Part shown: piece after piece, positions 1 to 11,575 of the stretch | Layout of the letters: each line of letters opens with the position of its first letter | Numbering within the stretch: position 1 is the first letter of the stretch | Origin: Anastrepha obliqua | Lineage: Eukaryota; Arthropoda; Insecta; Diptera; Tephritidae | Direction of reading: 5' to 3' | DNA: 64,000 nucleotides | Assembly (NCBI RefSeq): GCF_027943255.1 | Contig: NC_072895.1 | Span: 37,360,001 to 37,424,000, forward strand | Translations under genes and position numbers: made by a program | Notes under the pieces: model-generated | The model's database searches: none | What the model saw: the letters and a program-made list of their open reading frames with translations, nothing else | What the model was told of the DNA's origin: nothing

Positions 1-419
1 AACAGACAAGCAACGGAGCGCGTAAAGGTAAAAATAAAGATTTCCATCACTCAAAATCATATTTTCTTTAATAAAAAAAGTTATTCAAAAGCAAAATTAA
101 GCTTTAACTCCACTTAAACAATCTCCATCGTTGGCTCATGAAGTTGCGTCTGTTTTTGAATGTTAAAAAATGTTTTCATTTAAAATTTTCGAGACGTTAG
201 TACATTTTCAACATATCCTACACCATTTCTCATAATGTACTACAAAGTGTAACAAACTTTAATGGTCTTGGAGTTTTATTAGAGACGAAAATTTTCTTCA
301 GTGGTCACATAAGCTTTCTTCTTTCAAAATTGTGTTCGGTTCTAATCTTCATTCGTCGCGATGCATCTGAATTTTCTGATCCGTGTACCAATAAACGACT
401 GTTTACGAATCTTGTTGTT

Positions 420-960
420 CTCACTTAGAGATCGCTATTATCGATTGGAAACTTGACGACCAACTTTCCATAAATATATTTGAGCGCGTTGAAAAAATAT
501 TTCTTAAGCGGGCATTACGTTCCCTACGATTTGAGGCCCCTGTTACATCCTAAATTTCTCGGCGAAACCTAATTAATCTAATTTTTGTATTAAGAGAAAA
601 ACAGTCCTTTCATAAGTGGTGTTAAGAGCATCGTCGACTGTCCCGTTCTACTTGAGTGGATAAGTTTTAATGTTCCACAAAGAAGTCTTCCCTTTTTATA
701 GAGAAAACTTGAAGACTAAATTTGTGAGTAATGCACCAATTACTCGCCCACTTAGAGACTATAACTCATTATCCAATTCCTGCCTGCTTAATTTCTCTTT
801 ATCTGGATCTAATTTTGTAAAAAAATTTAAATTTAGTTACCTAATATTAAATTTATATTGATTGCTAATATTTTAGTAGCGATATTTTGTTTGTTTTTCT
901 TTAGGTTTTTTGTACTGTAGATTCTTAAATAAAGTAAATATAAAAGAATACAAATAAAAT
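420..960 (+). mobile_element. Jockey-like non-LTR retrotransposon 3' end
   Basis: Broken plus-strand frames read FERVEKIFLKRALRSL near 480 (jockey C-terminal 'ERVQ..FL.FALR' block), then IVDCPVLLEWISFNVPQRSL near 640 and APITRPLRDYNSLSN near 735, ending TAA/TGA near 860. It corresponds to the C-terminus after the RT domain and parallels the element at 37440-38556 ([20 protein letters not shown]). An A-rich AAATAAA-type tail follows to about 960. Confidence 0.65.
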
Positions 961-1160
961 TAAAAATAAAAATAATATTGCGCCACCTTGTATATTAAAT
1001 TACCAGTATGAGAATCATTAAGCCTACTATATAAATATAAAAAATAAAAAATAAAAAATAAAAAATAAAAAAATAAAAATAAAAATTATTTTCCTCCACT
1101 TTGTATATAAAATTTCCAGTCTGAGAATCTTATGCCTACTATTTATGGTAACTCTTTTTA
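960..1160. repeat. Tandem duplication with AAAAAT microsatellite
   Basis: Two direct copies of about 60-70 bp: GCGCCACCTTGTATATTAAA ... CATTAAGCCTACTAT and TCCTCCACTTTGTATATAAA ... TCTTATGCCTACTAT, separated by an (AAAAAT)n run at about 1036-1085. Confidence 0.7.
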
Positions 1161-1189
1161 AATTTTAAGTTTCTTCTTTGTCGCTTACA

Positions 1190-1300
1190 CCGTTTTTGGG
1201 TATTTCAACGAACTCCTCCTCCTATTTGTGACGTGCGTCTTGATGTTGTTCCACAAATGGAGGGGCATGCAGTTTTAAGCCCCTCCGAACGGCATATATT
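1190..1300 (-). mobile_element. SINE 3' fragment
   Basis: Complement of the SINE 3' half: GAACTCCTCCTCCTATTTGT, GTGCGTCTTGATGTTGTTCC and CCACAAATGGAGGGGC, ending at the GAACGGCA block. Confidence 0.75.
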
Positions 1301-2381
1301 TTTTGTGTAGTGTAAATGCTTTATGCAGTAGTAAACTGATTAAGCAGTAAACTTTTATATAAATCTAAATGTTTTTACTTTATATAACTACAAGGCTCAC
1401 TTCCTCGTCCTCCAAATCACTCTAAACATCTACACCTCGCTCGATAATTGGGAAACGGTAGCACTGCTGCAAGGTACAAAATTCAAGACCCAGGCCTAAT
1501 GCTTGAGGTATGGCAAGTCTGTTTAAAGGCGAGTTGATATCTTATCTTGTGTGTATTCAGTCACATGTACATACACACATACAACTTTATATATAAAAGC
1601 TCGTAAAGTCTTGCCGACGTACTGTATTTACACACCTATATCTTACTAACAGTAATTCATGCGCACATATGTATGTACCATATATGTATTTATATGAATA
1701 TGAGGTAACAGCCCTATAGAAATTATGGCATGCAAGTAAATACGAGTAATCAACGTGCTATTTTATCTTTGCACTGCGTCGCATACATTTTTGAAAGGCA
1801 TTTAGGTCGTTAGCTCCACTTTGACATTCTTAATACTTATTTGACTTTTATTTTCTATCGGTCGATGTCGATTTACCAATCAGAAATCCAAAGTCAATCT
1901 GCAGCTAAAACCGAGTTCAGTCGGCTATAAAACAAAAACTTCACACCAAACTTTGCAGAATGTACAGACTTTAGGAATTCGCAACTCTATTCGATAATTT
2001 TCATACTTAACCTTTTTAACGATGTATGTATGTATATATATATATATATACATATGTGTGAAATCTTGACCCAAAAATATAGGCATAAGTTTTAATTATT
2101 TTTCCGTAGCAGGTAATTATTTTATGAGGTGCTGTTTGAAGGTCGCTCGAAATGTTGCATTTGGCTGCAGAAAAGCAACCGTCACTACAAACACAGACAA
2201 ATAAGCTGCAAAATGGTCTTATAAAATCAATTTTATAAAACCTATCTGCCATTCAGCGACGGCATAAAACTGTAGACTACTCCATTTTTTATGAAAAGCT
2301 GAAAAATTTAGCCACGAATTGGAGAAGAAGCTTGGTCAAGTTGTTAAATACCTTATAAATGACACTATAATATTCACTCCG
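1301..2381. other. No gene seen
   Basis: AT-rich with a (TA)n run at 2034-2052 and CATA tracts. Short open frames here show no protein features. Confidence 0.6.
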
Positions 2382-2685
2382 CCACCGTAGCCGAATGGGT
2401 TGGTGCGTTAATACCATTCGGAAGTGCGTAGGTTCGAATCTCCGTACAGAAAACACCAAAATAATATAGAAAGTTTTTTCTAATAGCGGCCGCCTCTCGG
2501 CAGGCAATGGCAAACCTCCGAGTGTATTTCTGCCATGAAAAAGCTCCTCATGAAAAATATCTGCCGTTCGGAGTCGGCTTAAAACTGTAGGCCCCTGTTT
2601 GTTGAACGCCATCAACCCAAGTTTTGTTATACTCGGGCAAAATCGCGTAAGCGGTTATCGCGCCAATGAAGAAGAAGAAGAAGAA
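2382..2685 (+). mobile_element. tRNA-derived SINE, full length
   Basis: The head has pol III boxes: A-box-like TAGCCGAATGGGTTGG near 2388 and B box GGTTCGAATC at 2431-2440. A conserved body follows (CAGGCAATGGCAAACCTCCG, TGCCATGAAAAAGCTCCTCA, CTGCCGTTCGGAGTCGGCTT). It ends with GCGCCAATG and a (GAA)n tail. At least eight related copies occur in the window. Confidence 0.85.
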
Positions 2686-2706
2686 ATATAACTATAAACA
2701 TATATT

Positions 2707-3577
2707 CAAGGTTAAATACTCATAGCACTAGGACTTATCAACAATTGACGAATGCTTGAATTGGTTTTTGTATGGAAGAAAATGCACAACACCGTCAGCA
2801 AAAAAAATCGTCAAAAATCAACGCGAATTTTGAGGCGCTTGCACCTTCTAATACTAAAATTGTTTGAGCTGTAGAACTGTTTACTTCAAATTTAGCAAAA
2901 AATGTTGATTAAAATGTGGAAAATGCTTTTTTTTTAATTCGCACACAGTTTGAAACTCGTATTTAAATGGATTTTGTAGCAAAATGAGTTTTGTTTGTCT
3001 GTATGTCATCGATGAACTCAAGAACTACTGGACCGATTATTATAAAAATTGGTATGTATGCTCATTGATGCCACTCGCCACCAGAGTAGCAACTTCGCCC
3101 CGTTCAACCGATTGTCATAAAAATTAGTATGACCATGTATTTTTGAATATTTGTGTACTGATTTTTCTTTAAAGTTATTTTTTTTAATTTATTTTAGTTG
3201 TTGGCGTAGCAACGCGCGTCGGGTGCAGCTAGTATTTTCATAAAAAAATTGCTAAAATTAAATACGAAACAAATAAATTGTCAAAAATCAACGCGAATTT
3301 TGAGCCGCTGGAAACTTGCACTTTACTAAAATTTTATGAGTTGTAGAACTGCTTACTCTAAATTTAGCTAAAAACTTTGATCAAAACGTGGAAAATATTT
3401 ATGAAAATTTTTAAATTTTTTTTTAATTTGCACATAGCTTGAAACTCGTATTTAAATGGATTTTGTAGCAAAATGACTTATATTTGCATAAAAAAATTGC
3501 TAAAATTAAATACGAAACAAATAAATTGTCAAAAGTTGTCAACAAGTCCCTGTGCTACACTTATTTAACGCACTGTA
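2707..3577. repeat. MITE with internal duplication and an inserted foreign segment
   Basis: Ends read GGTTAAATACTCATAGCACT on the left and the complement of GTTAAATAAGTGTAGCACAG on the right. The core (TCGTCAAAAATCAACGCGAA, then a 'cttgcac...actaaaat' stretch and 'gtttgaaactcgtatttaaa') is present twice, at about 2806-2990 and 3277-3535. Between the copies lies the segment at 2985-3240. Confidence 0.65.
2985..3240 (+). mobile_element. Helitron-like 3' fragment
   Basis: Contains GAACTCAAGAACTACTGGAC followed by 'cgattattataaaaattgg', repeated in part, and ends with a GC-rich GCGTAGCAACGCGCGTCGGG stretch and GCTAGT. A GC hairpin followed by CTAG next to T is the expected Helitron 3' terminus. 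The 5' end is not defined. Confidence 0.4.
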
Positions 3578-5052
3578 TGTACTACAAACATATTTTGTGA
3601 CAGGTCTGTCATCGATAAATCGACTGTTTATTATATTTTGCATTCCAAAATCGATTTAAACAATATTGTCATTGGCGTCGGCAGTCACTTTACACGTCAA
3701 TGGCATTGCTGTATGACAGAGTAGGTGGGCTAGGGCGGTAGAATTGCCAACCGCCCGGGCTGAGCGTTATGCTTACAATTTTTATGTAAAATTTAGTCAA
3801 GAGCTAAATAGCTTCATACTTACATATGCGTTATTACAAATAGTAGTTCTGCATGCATGTATGTGTGTAGATACGCGGGTGTACGTCGTCGACGCGTAAA
3901 ATGAAAATTAATTCTTTAGGCCAATAATTTTTAAAAGAATGTGTGTATTTTTATACAAACTCATATACAAATTTAAAAAATAATCTACATATCTATGCAT
4001 ACATACATATGCATGTGTGTATAATGTACGTAGGTAAAAATGAGTGAGGGTTGTTGTATGGATAGATTGACAGCACTGTCCGCGACGTGATAGACTTATA
4101 AAAAATCATATTTCTAGTCTATTGCGTTTCGCATCTGATAAAAGTTAAATACAACCTCGGCCAAAGCCAGACCTACATATATATAGACATGTGTAAATGA
4201 GTACGTATGCGATTGATTTTAATGTTTTCAAAATTTTTAATTTGTATGTACTCAAAATGGTACCTTGAAATTGAGACTTCATTGCAAAGTAAGTGCATGT
4301 GAGCATAATTCAGTATTCATTTATTGATACCTATCACGCAAGCATTTGAAGTGTCAGCTGGTCTCCTTTTTCCTCTATATTTTATTGTTGTATTCCTAAT
4401 ACCAAAAATCATTTACATATTTTAAACATAATTTAGCAGTAAGAACACTGTTGAACACTGGACTTTTAGAGTATTTTTCCTAAAAACTTTTTTAGTGTAG
4501 TTCGGCCAAGTAAAAGGTGACCATAAAAAAACTATCTAGCATTTGCAAGCAGCGGAAATTATAAAATACCTTTCATGGGATGTATGCGCCAAACTACTCC
4601 TGTTACACTAAGTGACAAGACTTTTGCCACACGAATTCTGCATTGTAAATGTTACTTTGCAATAGTCCCTGATTATAAGATAGAAATTTGATTTGTTGTG
4701 ACAACCACTTATGCTTTGACCGAATTTTCCGCTAATATTACTGCATTTCGAGACGAATTTCGTTAGGTTTTCCTTTGAAATAGTGTCAAATCGTGAGTTT
4801 AGCAGACAAAAGCAAATCGTTGTTAGTTTCTCAACATCCAGCGGCAGCGCATCAATTGTCCTAACAGATTTTGTTGCCTATGTGCTGAACTGACTTTGAA
4901 AATCCAGCGACGAAATTTCATTGAAACTGATGAAACAGTACTATTTCAATTTTTTCGTGTCCTGTTACTCATCAAGATAAAGATTGCGTACCCCATATAC
5001 GCATGGCGTACAGCGTAAAGTATCTTACAGGTTAGGCAAAAGAAACGCGATG
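3578..5052. other. No gene seen
   Basis: Unique-looking AT-rich DNA with CATA tracts near 3850 and 4000. A short GC-richer patch at 3720-3775 has no recognisable feature. Confidence 0.6.
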
Positions 5053-5467
5053 CACTGCGTTAAATAACTACAGCGCAGTGACTTATTTATTTCCAAGGGT
5101 TGACAACTTGTTTTGTTTCTCTAAAATATTTTATTTAATTTATGAAAATATAATTCATTGTTCTACAAATTTCATATAAATCCAAGTTTTAAACTACAAA
5201 TTCCTAAACAATCAACAAATTTTCATGAAAATTTCACATTTTTTAATTAAAATTAAAAAAAAAGAAAATTTTGGATATGCAGTTTTATAGCCGATAGAAT
5301 TTTGGTATGACAAAGTGCAAAGTTCAAGCGGCTCAATAATCGCGTTGATTTTTGACAATTTTTTTTTTTTTTTTTGCTGACTATGCTGTGTATTTTCTTC
5401 CATATACAAAATGCAACCATTTGGCAATTGTCGTTAAATCGTACTACTATAGCTATTTAACGCAGTG
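5053..5467. repeat. MITE, about 415 bp, CACTGCGTTAAATA ends
   Basis: Left CACTGCGTTAAATAACTA, right complement of CACTGCGTTAAATAGCTA. The core on the minus strand shares the word 'tcaaaaatcaacgcg' with the element at 2707-3577, followed by the poly-A/T run and 'gctgac'. Non-coding. Confidence 0.7.
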
Positions 5468-5659
5468 TGTGTAAAGTGTGATCAATTTAGTGGTATCGGA
5501 TTTTAAATTGGAATAAAATAACATTCAAAATCAAATTGATTGGGCAATCTTCATTATTTTTGTGTAGAAGCATTCATAACATTTACTTTTTAAAGATAAT
5601 CCCTTTAGTAATATTGGCTTACAATGACTCAATCGAAGCTGGTTTATTCACAAATCATT

Positions 5660-6200
5660 TAGACTTCACATACCCCACAAACAAAAGTCCTAAGGTGTGA
5701 TATCACACGATCTTAGTGGCCAGTCCACTGATCCGAGACAAGAGATAAATTCCTCACGCAAACGGCGACGCAGCAAATCCATTGTTTCACAGGCTGTACG
5801 GCACGTATGTAGTGCTGTCTTGTTAGAACCAAATGTTGCGGAGATCACGGGCTTCAATTCAGGAATCCGGCATCAAAAAGTCATTTATCATGGCGCGATA
5901 ACATTCGCCATTCACTATTACTTTGAAGAATAGCCCATGGGCCGCACCAAACGGTTCTTTTCAATGGACGCAATAGCTTCAGGTTGCTCTTCAGCTAAAG
6001 TACGGCAAATTTGTTTATTGATATAGCCATGGACCACAACTGGGCCTCATCATCATGCACCATAAGTTGACCTTAGCGCGCGATGAACACTTTTCACAGA
6101 GCGTCGATTTTTGTAATGCAATTGTACGCTTTGTAAACATTGTTGAGGCGTAAGTCTCTCCATGATGAAATGTCAATGAATACTAAAAAAAGTATGTATT
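5660..6200 (-). mobile_element. DD41D-type transposase relic
   Basis: On the minus strand, broken frames read VHGYINKQICRTLAEEQPE, VNGECYRAMINDF, an IWF-QD block corresponding to WFQQDGA, and DITPQDF-like remains near 5690. Several stops and indels. The match to the element at 9079-10023 is at the level of protein blocks. Clear terminal repeats were not identified. Confidence 0.75.
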
Positions 6201-6289
6201 TAGTTAGTCAACAGTCATGCGTGAGCTGTCAAAAAAGTCATATTGGAAAAAGTACCTCCAATCTGATCACCCTTTCTTTATATATAATT

Positions 6290-6510
6290 AGTACGAACAT
6301 CCTTCGTTATGTTTTTGGCCGTGCTGCTTCTTCAACTCGTGGTGTGCCTTTGATTTTGAGTGACCTACAATTTTAAGCCGCTTCTGAATGGCAGATAGTT
6401 TCTCAGAACGAGCTTTTTCATGGCAGAAATACACACAAAAATTTGTCATAGCCTGCTGACAGCTAATAAAAAAATGTTCGGATAACACGCGACAAAACGA
6501 TAGCACATCA
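6290..6510 (-). mobile_element. SINE copy, diverged
   Basis: Complement shows CTACAATTTTAAGCCGCTTC, TGAATGGCAGATAG, GCTTTTTCATGGCAGAAATA and a degraded CCTGCTGACAG, in SINE order. The tRNA-like head is not recognisable. Confidence 0.65.
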
Positions 6511-6552
6511 ATATTTTCACCAGTTTCGACTACTTTTCTTTCTTTTTTGAGT

Positions 6553-8007
6553 GCTTATTATTTTTCTATAAAAGTATAGTTCATTTTCTAATAAAAACGG
6601 TATTAAACCAGTTTTAATATTTTATCCAAAAATCTTGAGAATTCCGCAAACTTGTTATCCCAATTCCATGGTAAAAAATATGCAGAAAATGCGTATCATC
6701 GTCAAGGAAATTATAATACAGTGCACTCGCGATAACTCGAACTAATTAAAACAGGCGCTGTTCGATTTATCGAATTTGTTCGACTTATCAATTGAGTGTG
6801 CTATGTTAAAAAAACAGCCATCGATATCGATTTTTCGATCGATTGTTGAAAATGGAAGCCAGTAGAAAATTTCTGTAGTATAGTTTCGTTATACGAATTA
6901 CATTTTGGTCCATTGGCTGGATCAATGGTGTCGCATTCGGCGGCATAAACATAGTTAAAATTAAACCATCCTCGGACTTTAATTCGATTTCGTTGGGATG
7001 TGATTGGGCATTATCAATTAGAAGAAGAGCCTTCTCAGGTAGTCCCCCATCTTTCAAATATTTTCTTACCTAAATATTAAAGTCATTTAACTTGGTTAAA
7101 AAAATTGTTTTAATGAATCTGGATTTTACCTGCGGCACGAACGAATTATGAAACCAGTCTTTGAAAATCGCCGAAGTCATCCAGGCTGATTTGGAATTTT
7201 TGTACTCCACCGGACAGTGTTTTTGAAAACACGAGGATTTCTTGCTTTGTCAATAACGAGAAGTTTAAGCTTATGGTTGCCGGTAGCGTTAGTGCAAGCC
7301 ATAAATTGCCTTATCTTTCTTTTTTATAAGACTTATGGTGGACTTGGCTACCCCATATTCCTTCGCTAGAGAAGTAACACTACGTCCACGTTTAATTTTG
7401 TTAAGGACTTCAGCCCTCTCTTTTAATGTTAAACACTTCAACCTTTTACGATCCATTACTCACGTGCACTGATACGCCACAAATGACAAATTTAAAGCAA
7501 TTTGGTCAATACAAGATGTTGTTCCCAGAAAACTAACGGGATATTAACGCCGAAATATTCATATGGTATACATATAATTTATATACATATACTATTACAT
7601 ATGTATCTATGTACAAAATGTACATGTTTGAAAAGAATGTGTGTACAAATAAATTTGTTTTTTTGTTCGAGTTATAGCGCTTTTTTATTGTTCGAGTTAC
7701 AAAGAAGTCAATAGGTTCGAGTTAGCACGTCGTTCGACTTAGCGGCTATTCGAGTTACCGCGAGTGCACTGTAATTATAAAAAATCAGCGGAACTATTTA
7801 GCAGCTTCAAGCTTCAACTTTATTGTACTAAAATTTCATAAGCAATAAAACTGCGTACCCAAAATTTTTTCGAGAATTTGCAATTAAAAACCGTGGAGTT
7901 GAGAGCAAAAGTTGGAGGGATTTTTCAAATTTTTGAGTAAAGTTTAAAATTTGAATTTATATACTTTTTGTTAGGAAATGAGCTATACTATAAAGAAATA
8001 ATAAGCA
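6553..8007. repeat. MITE split by the pogo insertion
   Basis: Left flank 6553-6718 and right flank 7772-8007 form one element of about 400 bp once the pogo is removed. Long inverted ends pair: GCTTATTATTTTTCTATAAA on the left with the complement of TATAAAGAAATAATAAGC on the right, extending about 45 bp. The interior has the same GTCA-and-poly-A plus 'aagcttcaactttattgtac' core as other MITE copies in the window. Confidence 0.7.
6719..7771 (-). mobile_element. pogo/Tigger-like DDE transposon, internally deleted
   Basis: Terminal inverted repeats CAGTGCACTCGCG(A/G)TAACTC at both ends, flanked by TA. The minus strand starts MDRKRLKCLTLKERAEVL at 7456, a CENP-B/psq-type HTH with GRSVTSLAKEYGVAKSTIS. 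A large internal part is missing. It resumes ACTNATGNHKLKLLVI, KNSKSAWMTS-like blocks, then PEKALLLIDNAQSHP (catalytic Asp block) and MPPNATPLIQPMDQNVI to about 6806. Length 1.05 kb against about 2 kb for intact relatives. It is inserted inside a MITE (next entry). Confidence 0.9.
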
Positions 8008-9078
8008 TTAAGAAAAAAGAAACAGAAAATAAAAAGATTTAAATAAACCTAAAGCGTCAAAGCTGGCTCATGTTTGATTTGCTCTGCCTTTTGTGGATAT
8101 TATTTGTGCTAGGAAATTTAATTACCTTTATTTTCATTTCAAAATTTGTATATATGTATGTATGTACATCTGGAGATAATGGTAATTTAATGAATTCACT
8201 TTTTCACAGAAACGCGTGTTGCTGCTTATATATTTTATTTACTATACTATAGATGCCCACATACGTTTGTATATATGTACGCATCTTCCTGTGTATTCAG
8301 TCTACTCACAGAATAATAATACAATAAGTCTTTTCAAAATTCGTAATAATTCGGAAATTACTTGCAATGCTCAACACGTCCGAAACACGAAAACTGATCA
8401 AATATTTGCATTAACTGCCTCACTTTCAACTTTTTTTTGTACAAATTCACATTTCAGAAGCGCTTTTATTTCTTTTTATAAATCCTGTGGTGACTTTTGG
8501 CTCTAGAAACGTGTTTTTTTCACTACCAAACAGACAAAATCACCTGGAGCCGCATATTAATTAAAATAGTTTCAAGTTAATGAGTTACAAGATTTTACAA
8601 AGCGCGCAATTACTGACTTCCATACCCCACAAACAATTTGACTCCTGTCTCACTATTGACAGCTTTGGCTTCAAATTCTGCACGTGGCATTAACCCAGGC
8701 ATACCTAATGTACCACATTTCAGGGAACCTATTTTGGCAGCAGACTGCGTTAACAGTGTTTTAAATTTGCTAACAGATTTGTCGTTGTGTTACAGGACTG
8801 AGCGGCCGATAAAATGCATGAACATAAAAAAACATTTTTTTAACTCCCTCTTGATTTGTAACACATTTTTTCAGTGTAAAGGAATTTATGAAAACCAAGA
8901 AAATTCTTGCACCAGTAAACTCGTGAAGTTATCTCGGTTAATATCGAAAACATTTCTTGCCTTTTCATCGCATGGATATTTAGACTAATTAAACGGTTAA
9001 ATTGCTAACTCTAAGAGTGTTTTTCTTAAATGAGTCTACTCGAACATAAGTCCTTAAAAATATAGGGAAAGAAACATA
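8008..9078. other. No gene seen
   Basis: Open frames of 60-116 codons exist on the plus strand (8070-8988), but their composition is low-complexity and no family is recognisable. Confidence 0.55.
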
Positions 9079-10023
9079 TAAAGGGTCATTTTTTAAGAGC
9101 TATAGGAAAGATTTTCAAAAAACACGCGTAAAATTCAGAAAAATGCATGAAATTTTTATTTAAATCGATAGTACAGTCCATATAATTTAATGTTTGAAGA
9201 TTATTTCATGCAAATGTTGACCGCGACTGCGCTTCAAATGGTCCATCCGCTTAGTCCAATTTTGTCATACCCTTTCCAATGTTTCGGCCGGTATCTCACA
9301 TATAAATGCTTTAATATTGTCTTCCAATGCATTAATTGAAGCAGGCTTGTCTGAATAGAAATGAGTTTTAACATAGCCCCACAAAAAATAATCTAAAGGC
9401 GTTATATCGCACGATCTGGGTGGCCAATTGACAGGCCCCGAACGTGAAATAAAATGTTCACCAAACTCGCCTCTCAACAAGTCCATTGTTACGCGTGCTG
9501 TGTGGCATGTGGCACCGTCTTGCTGTAACCACATGTCATGCAAGTCAAGCCCTTGCATTTTGGGCAAAGAAAAGTTGGATATCATTTCACGGTAGCGCTC
9601 ACCATTCACAGTTACGTAACGATTCGCAGTATCTTTGAAGAAGTACGGTCCAATGACACCTCCAGCCCATAAACCGCATCAAACTGGGACCTTTGCTGGA
9701 TACATTGGGTCTCTTGCAATTCCTCTGGCTGATCTTCACTCCAAAATCGACAAATCTGCTTATTTACGTACCCATTGATCCAAAAATGAACTTCGTCGCT
9801 GAACACAATTTTTCGATTAAAAAGTGGATCTTAAACTTTCTTAACAGAACACGCATTTTATAATAAAATTCAATGATTTGCAAGCGTTGTTCGTTTGTAA
9901 GACGATTCATGGTTAAATTATAGACCAAACTGAAGATGTTTGACAGTGAAACAAAACACGAAAGGTGCGTCAGCTGTTTAAACCAACTGTTTAAAAAGAT
10001 AATAGCTAAAAAATCACCCTTTA
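9079..10023 (-). mobile_element. DD41D (rosa-like) Tc1/mariner element with TIRs and degenerate transposase
   Basis: Ends read TAAAGGGTCATTTTTTA on the left and its complement TAAAGGGTGATTTTTTA on the right, both flanked by TA. The minus strand encodes a transposase in pieces: N-terminus MNRLTNEQRLQIIEFYYKM near 9910; then, after a deletion, FSDEVHFWINGYVNKQ with the first Asp near 9806; then VNGERYREMI, WLQQDGATCHTAR and WPPRSCDITPLDYFLWG ending near 9265. There are 41 residues between the Asp of QQDG and the Asp of PLDY, the spacing of the rosa/DD41D group. Frame breaks near 9610 and 9800 make it non-functional. Confidence 0.9.
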
Positions 10024-11575
10024 TAAGAGTTGGGTAGAATATCAAGGTTCAATTGTTAAATGTTGGCTGACTTGTGACATTAGAGTTTTGAACTCCCTTA
10101 CAAAACGAAGGTTGCATTTGAGAAGGTGCTGAAAGAAGGGAGGAGAAAATTAAATCCCTTTTGGTAAAAATGGTAGCAAAAAAGGTTTTTACTTAAATGG
10201 AATTAAATGGCTTAACTGAATCCAAGAATTATATTTTGTTGTGAATTTCGGCATTATGAAGTTTTCAGGCTACCGAAGTAAAATAGGCTCACTATGAATT
10301 ATTTTTTAGAAGAAGCAGATAAATCATAAATCAAATCAAACTTTGCACATACTTATACCGTACTTTACTACGCTTACCTACGTAAGTTTGGAGTTTTGAC
10401 TCCCAAGTCACGATTTTTTTACACTACTAACTACGTGACAAACTACCTGTACTTATTGAAATTAATTATTATTATACTCGTATTTAGAAGGTTATTTAAT
10501 ATTTAAAAAAAAATGTTTTTTTATTTATTTGTGCAAATTTTTAATCAATAGAAGCATTCCTATTTTGGAAAAAAACTTCTTCATCTCATCCACCTATTTG
10601 AAGGTAGGCTAATTGGAAAGATGTTCTGTCAATCTCAGCTTTCTTATAATGAAGTATGCAATGTATTCGACCTGGTCCTCGAGGAGACTATCCAACTCTT
10701 CTCCTCTTCGTAGCTCGTTGAGAAATGCTAGCTCGTTGCAAAATGTGAGTTCCTCCAAAATTAACTCATCATCAAAAAGAAAGCTTTTCATTTTCCACTG
10801 ATAAGTAACTTAGGCGAAACCACTCGATTGCATCACTGAGCTCGTTGCCACGAGCAGCAAAAGTTGCGGTAATGCGGATTGAGATTAATTGCATATTGCT
10901 AATTGTACGCTTCTTGTTAACTTTTAAAGCAGCCTTACCTAGTAAAAACGTCGTCTACCTATATTTGAAAGGCATCGAACTCAGATTGTGAAAGTCAACG
11001 CATTGCCCCAAAAAATGCTCCATATTGTCCTGACTGAAGCGGTTTATTAGGCTGTATTCTGTGATTTGCTGGTGCTGGAGAGACCAATATCAGTCCCTAA
11101 GCGAGTTATTGCTCGCAAGAACACCATTTTGGAAACGAATTGTTTTCCTACAAATTTTCCTCCACTTTACTTAAAATTTCTAGAGCTAGCAACCCAGTGT
11201 CTTGATAAATCGAGAAACAAAGAAATGAATATAACAAAATGTTTGTTCGTTGCTACAAAATTTCCCATACAAAAATGCTCCATAGATGCACATATACAAT
11301 TTTGAGCAGCAGAACCTTCGAAATATATTGACCCTTAAAGTCTCGTTATCAAAAATCTCTACACAACGAAGTATCGCCTCAAAAGCTTCTACAAGGTATA
11401 GTCCACAAGACTGGCGCCATAAAAATGTTTTTGATTGCGCCATCTTTTTAATGAGTTAGTGCGTTGGAAGCAACACCCCCAGCTGACTTCCAGTGAAAGC
11501 TTGGTGACATTCGGTTTAGTGGAAGCGAAGTTATTGTGTCTAAAGTATCAGTATGTTTGTATCATCGGTACAAAA
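10024..11575. other. Unrecognised stretch
   Basis: The minus strand at 10791-10609 encodes an acidic, Leu/Glu-rich peptide (DDELILEELTFCNELAFLNE) that could be the start of a decayed transposase, but no catalytic motif follows. The rest to 11575 is unassigned. Confidence 0.4.

Noticed and set aside
10609..10791. Acidic Leu/Glu-rich frame as a Harbinger-type N-terminus
   Set aside because: No nuclease motif or terminal repeats nearby; resemblance is too weak to call.
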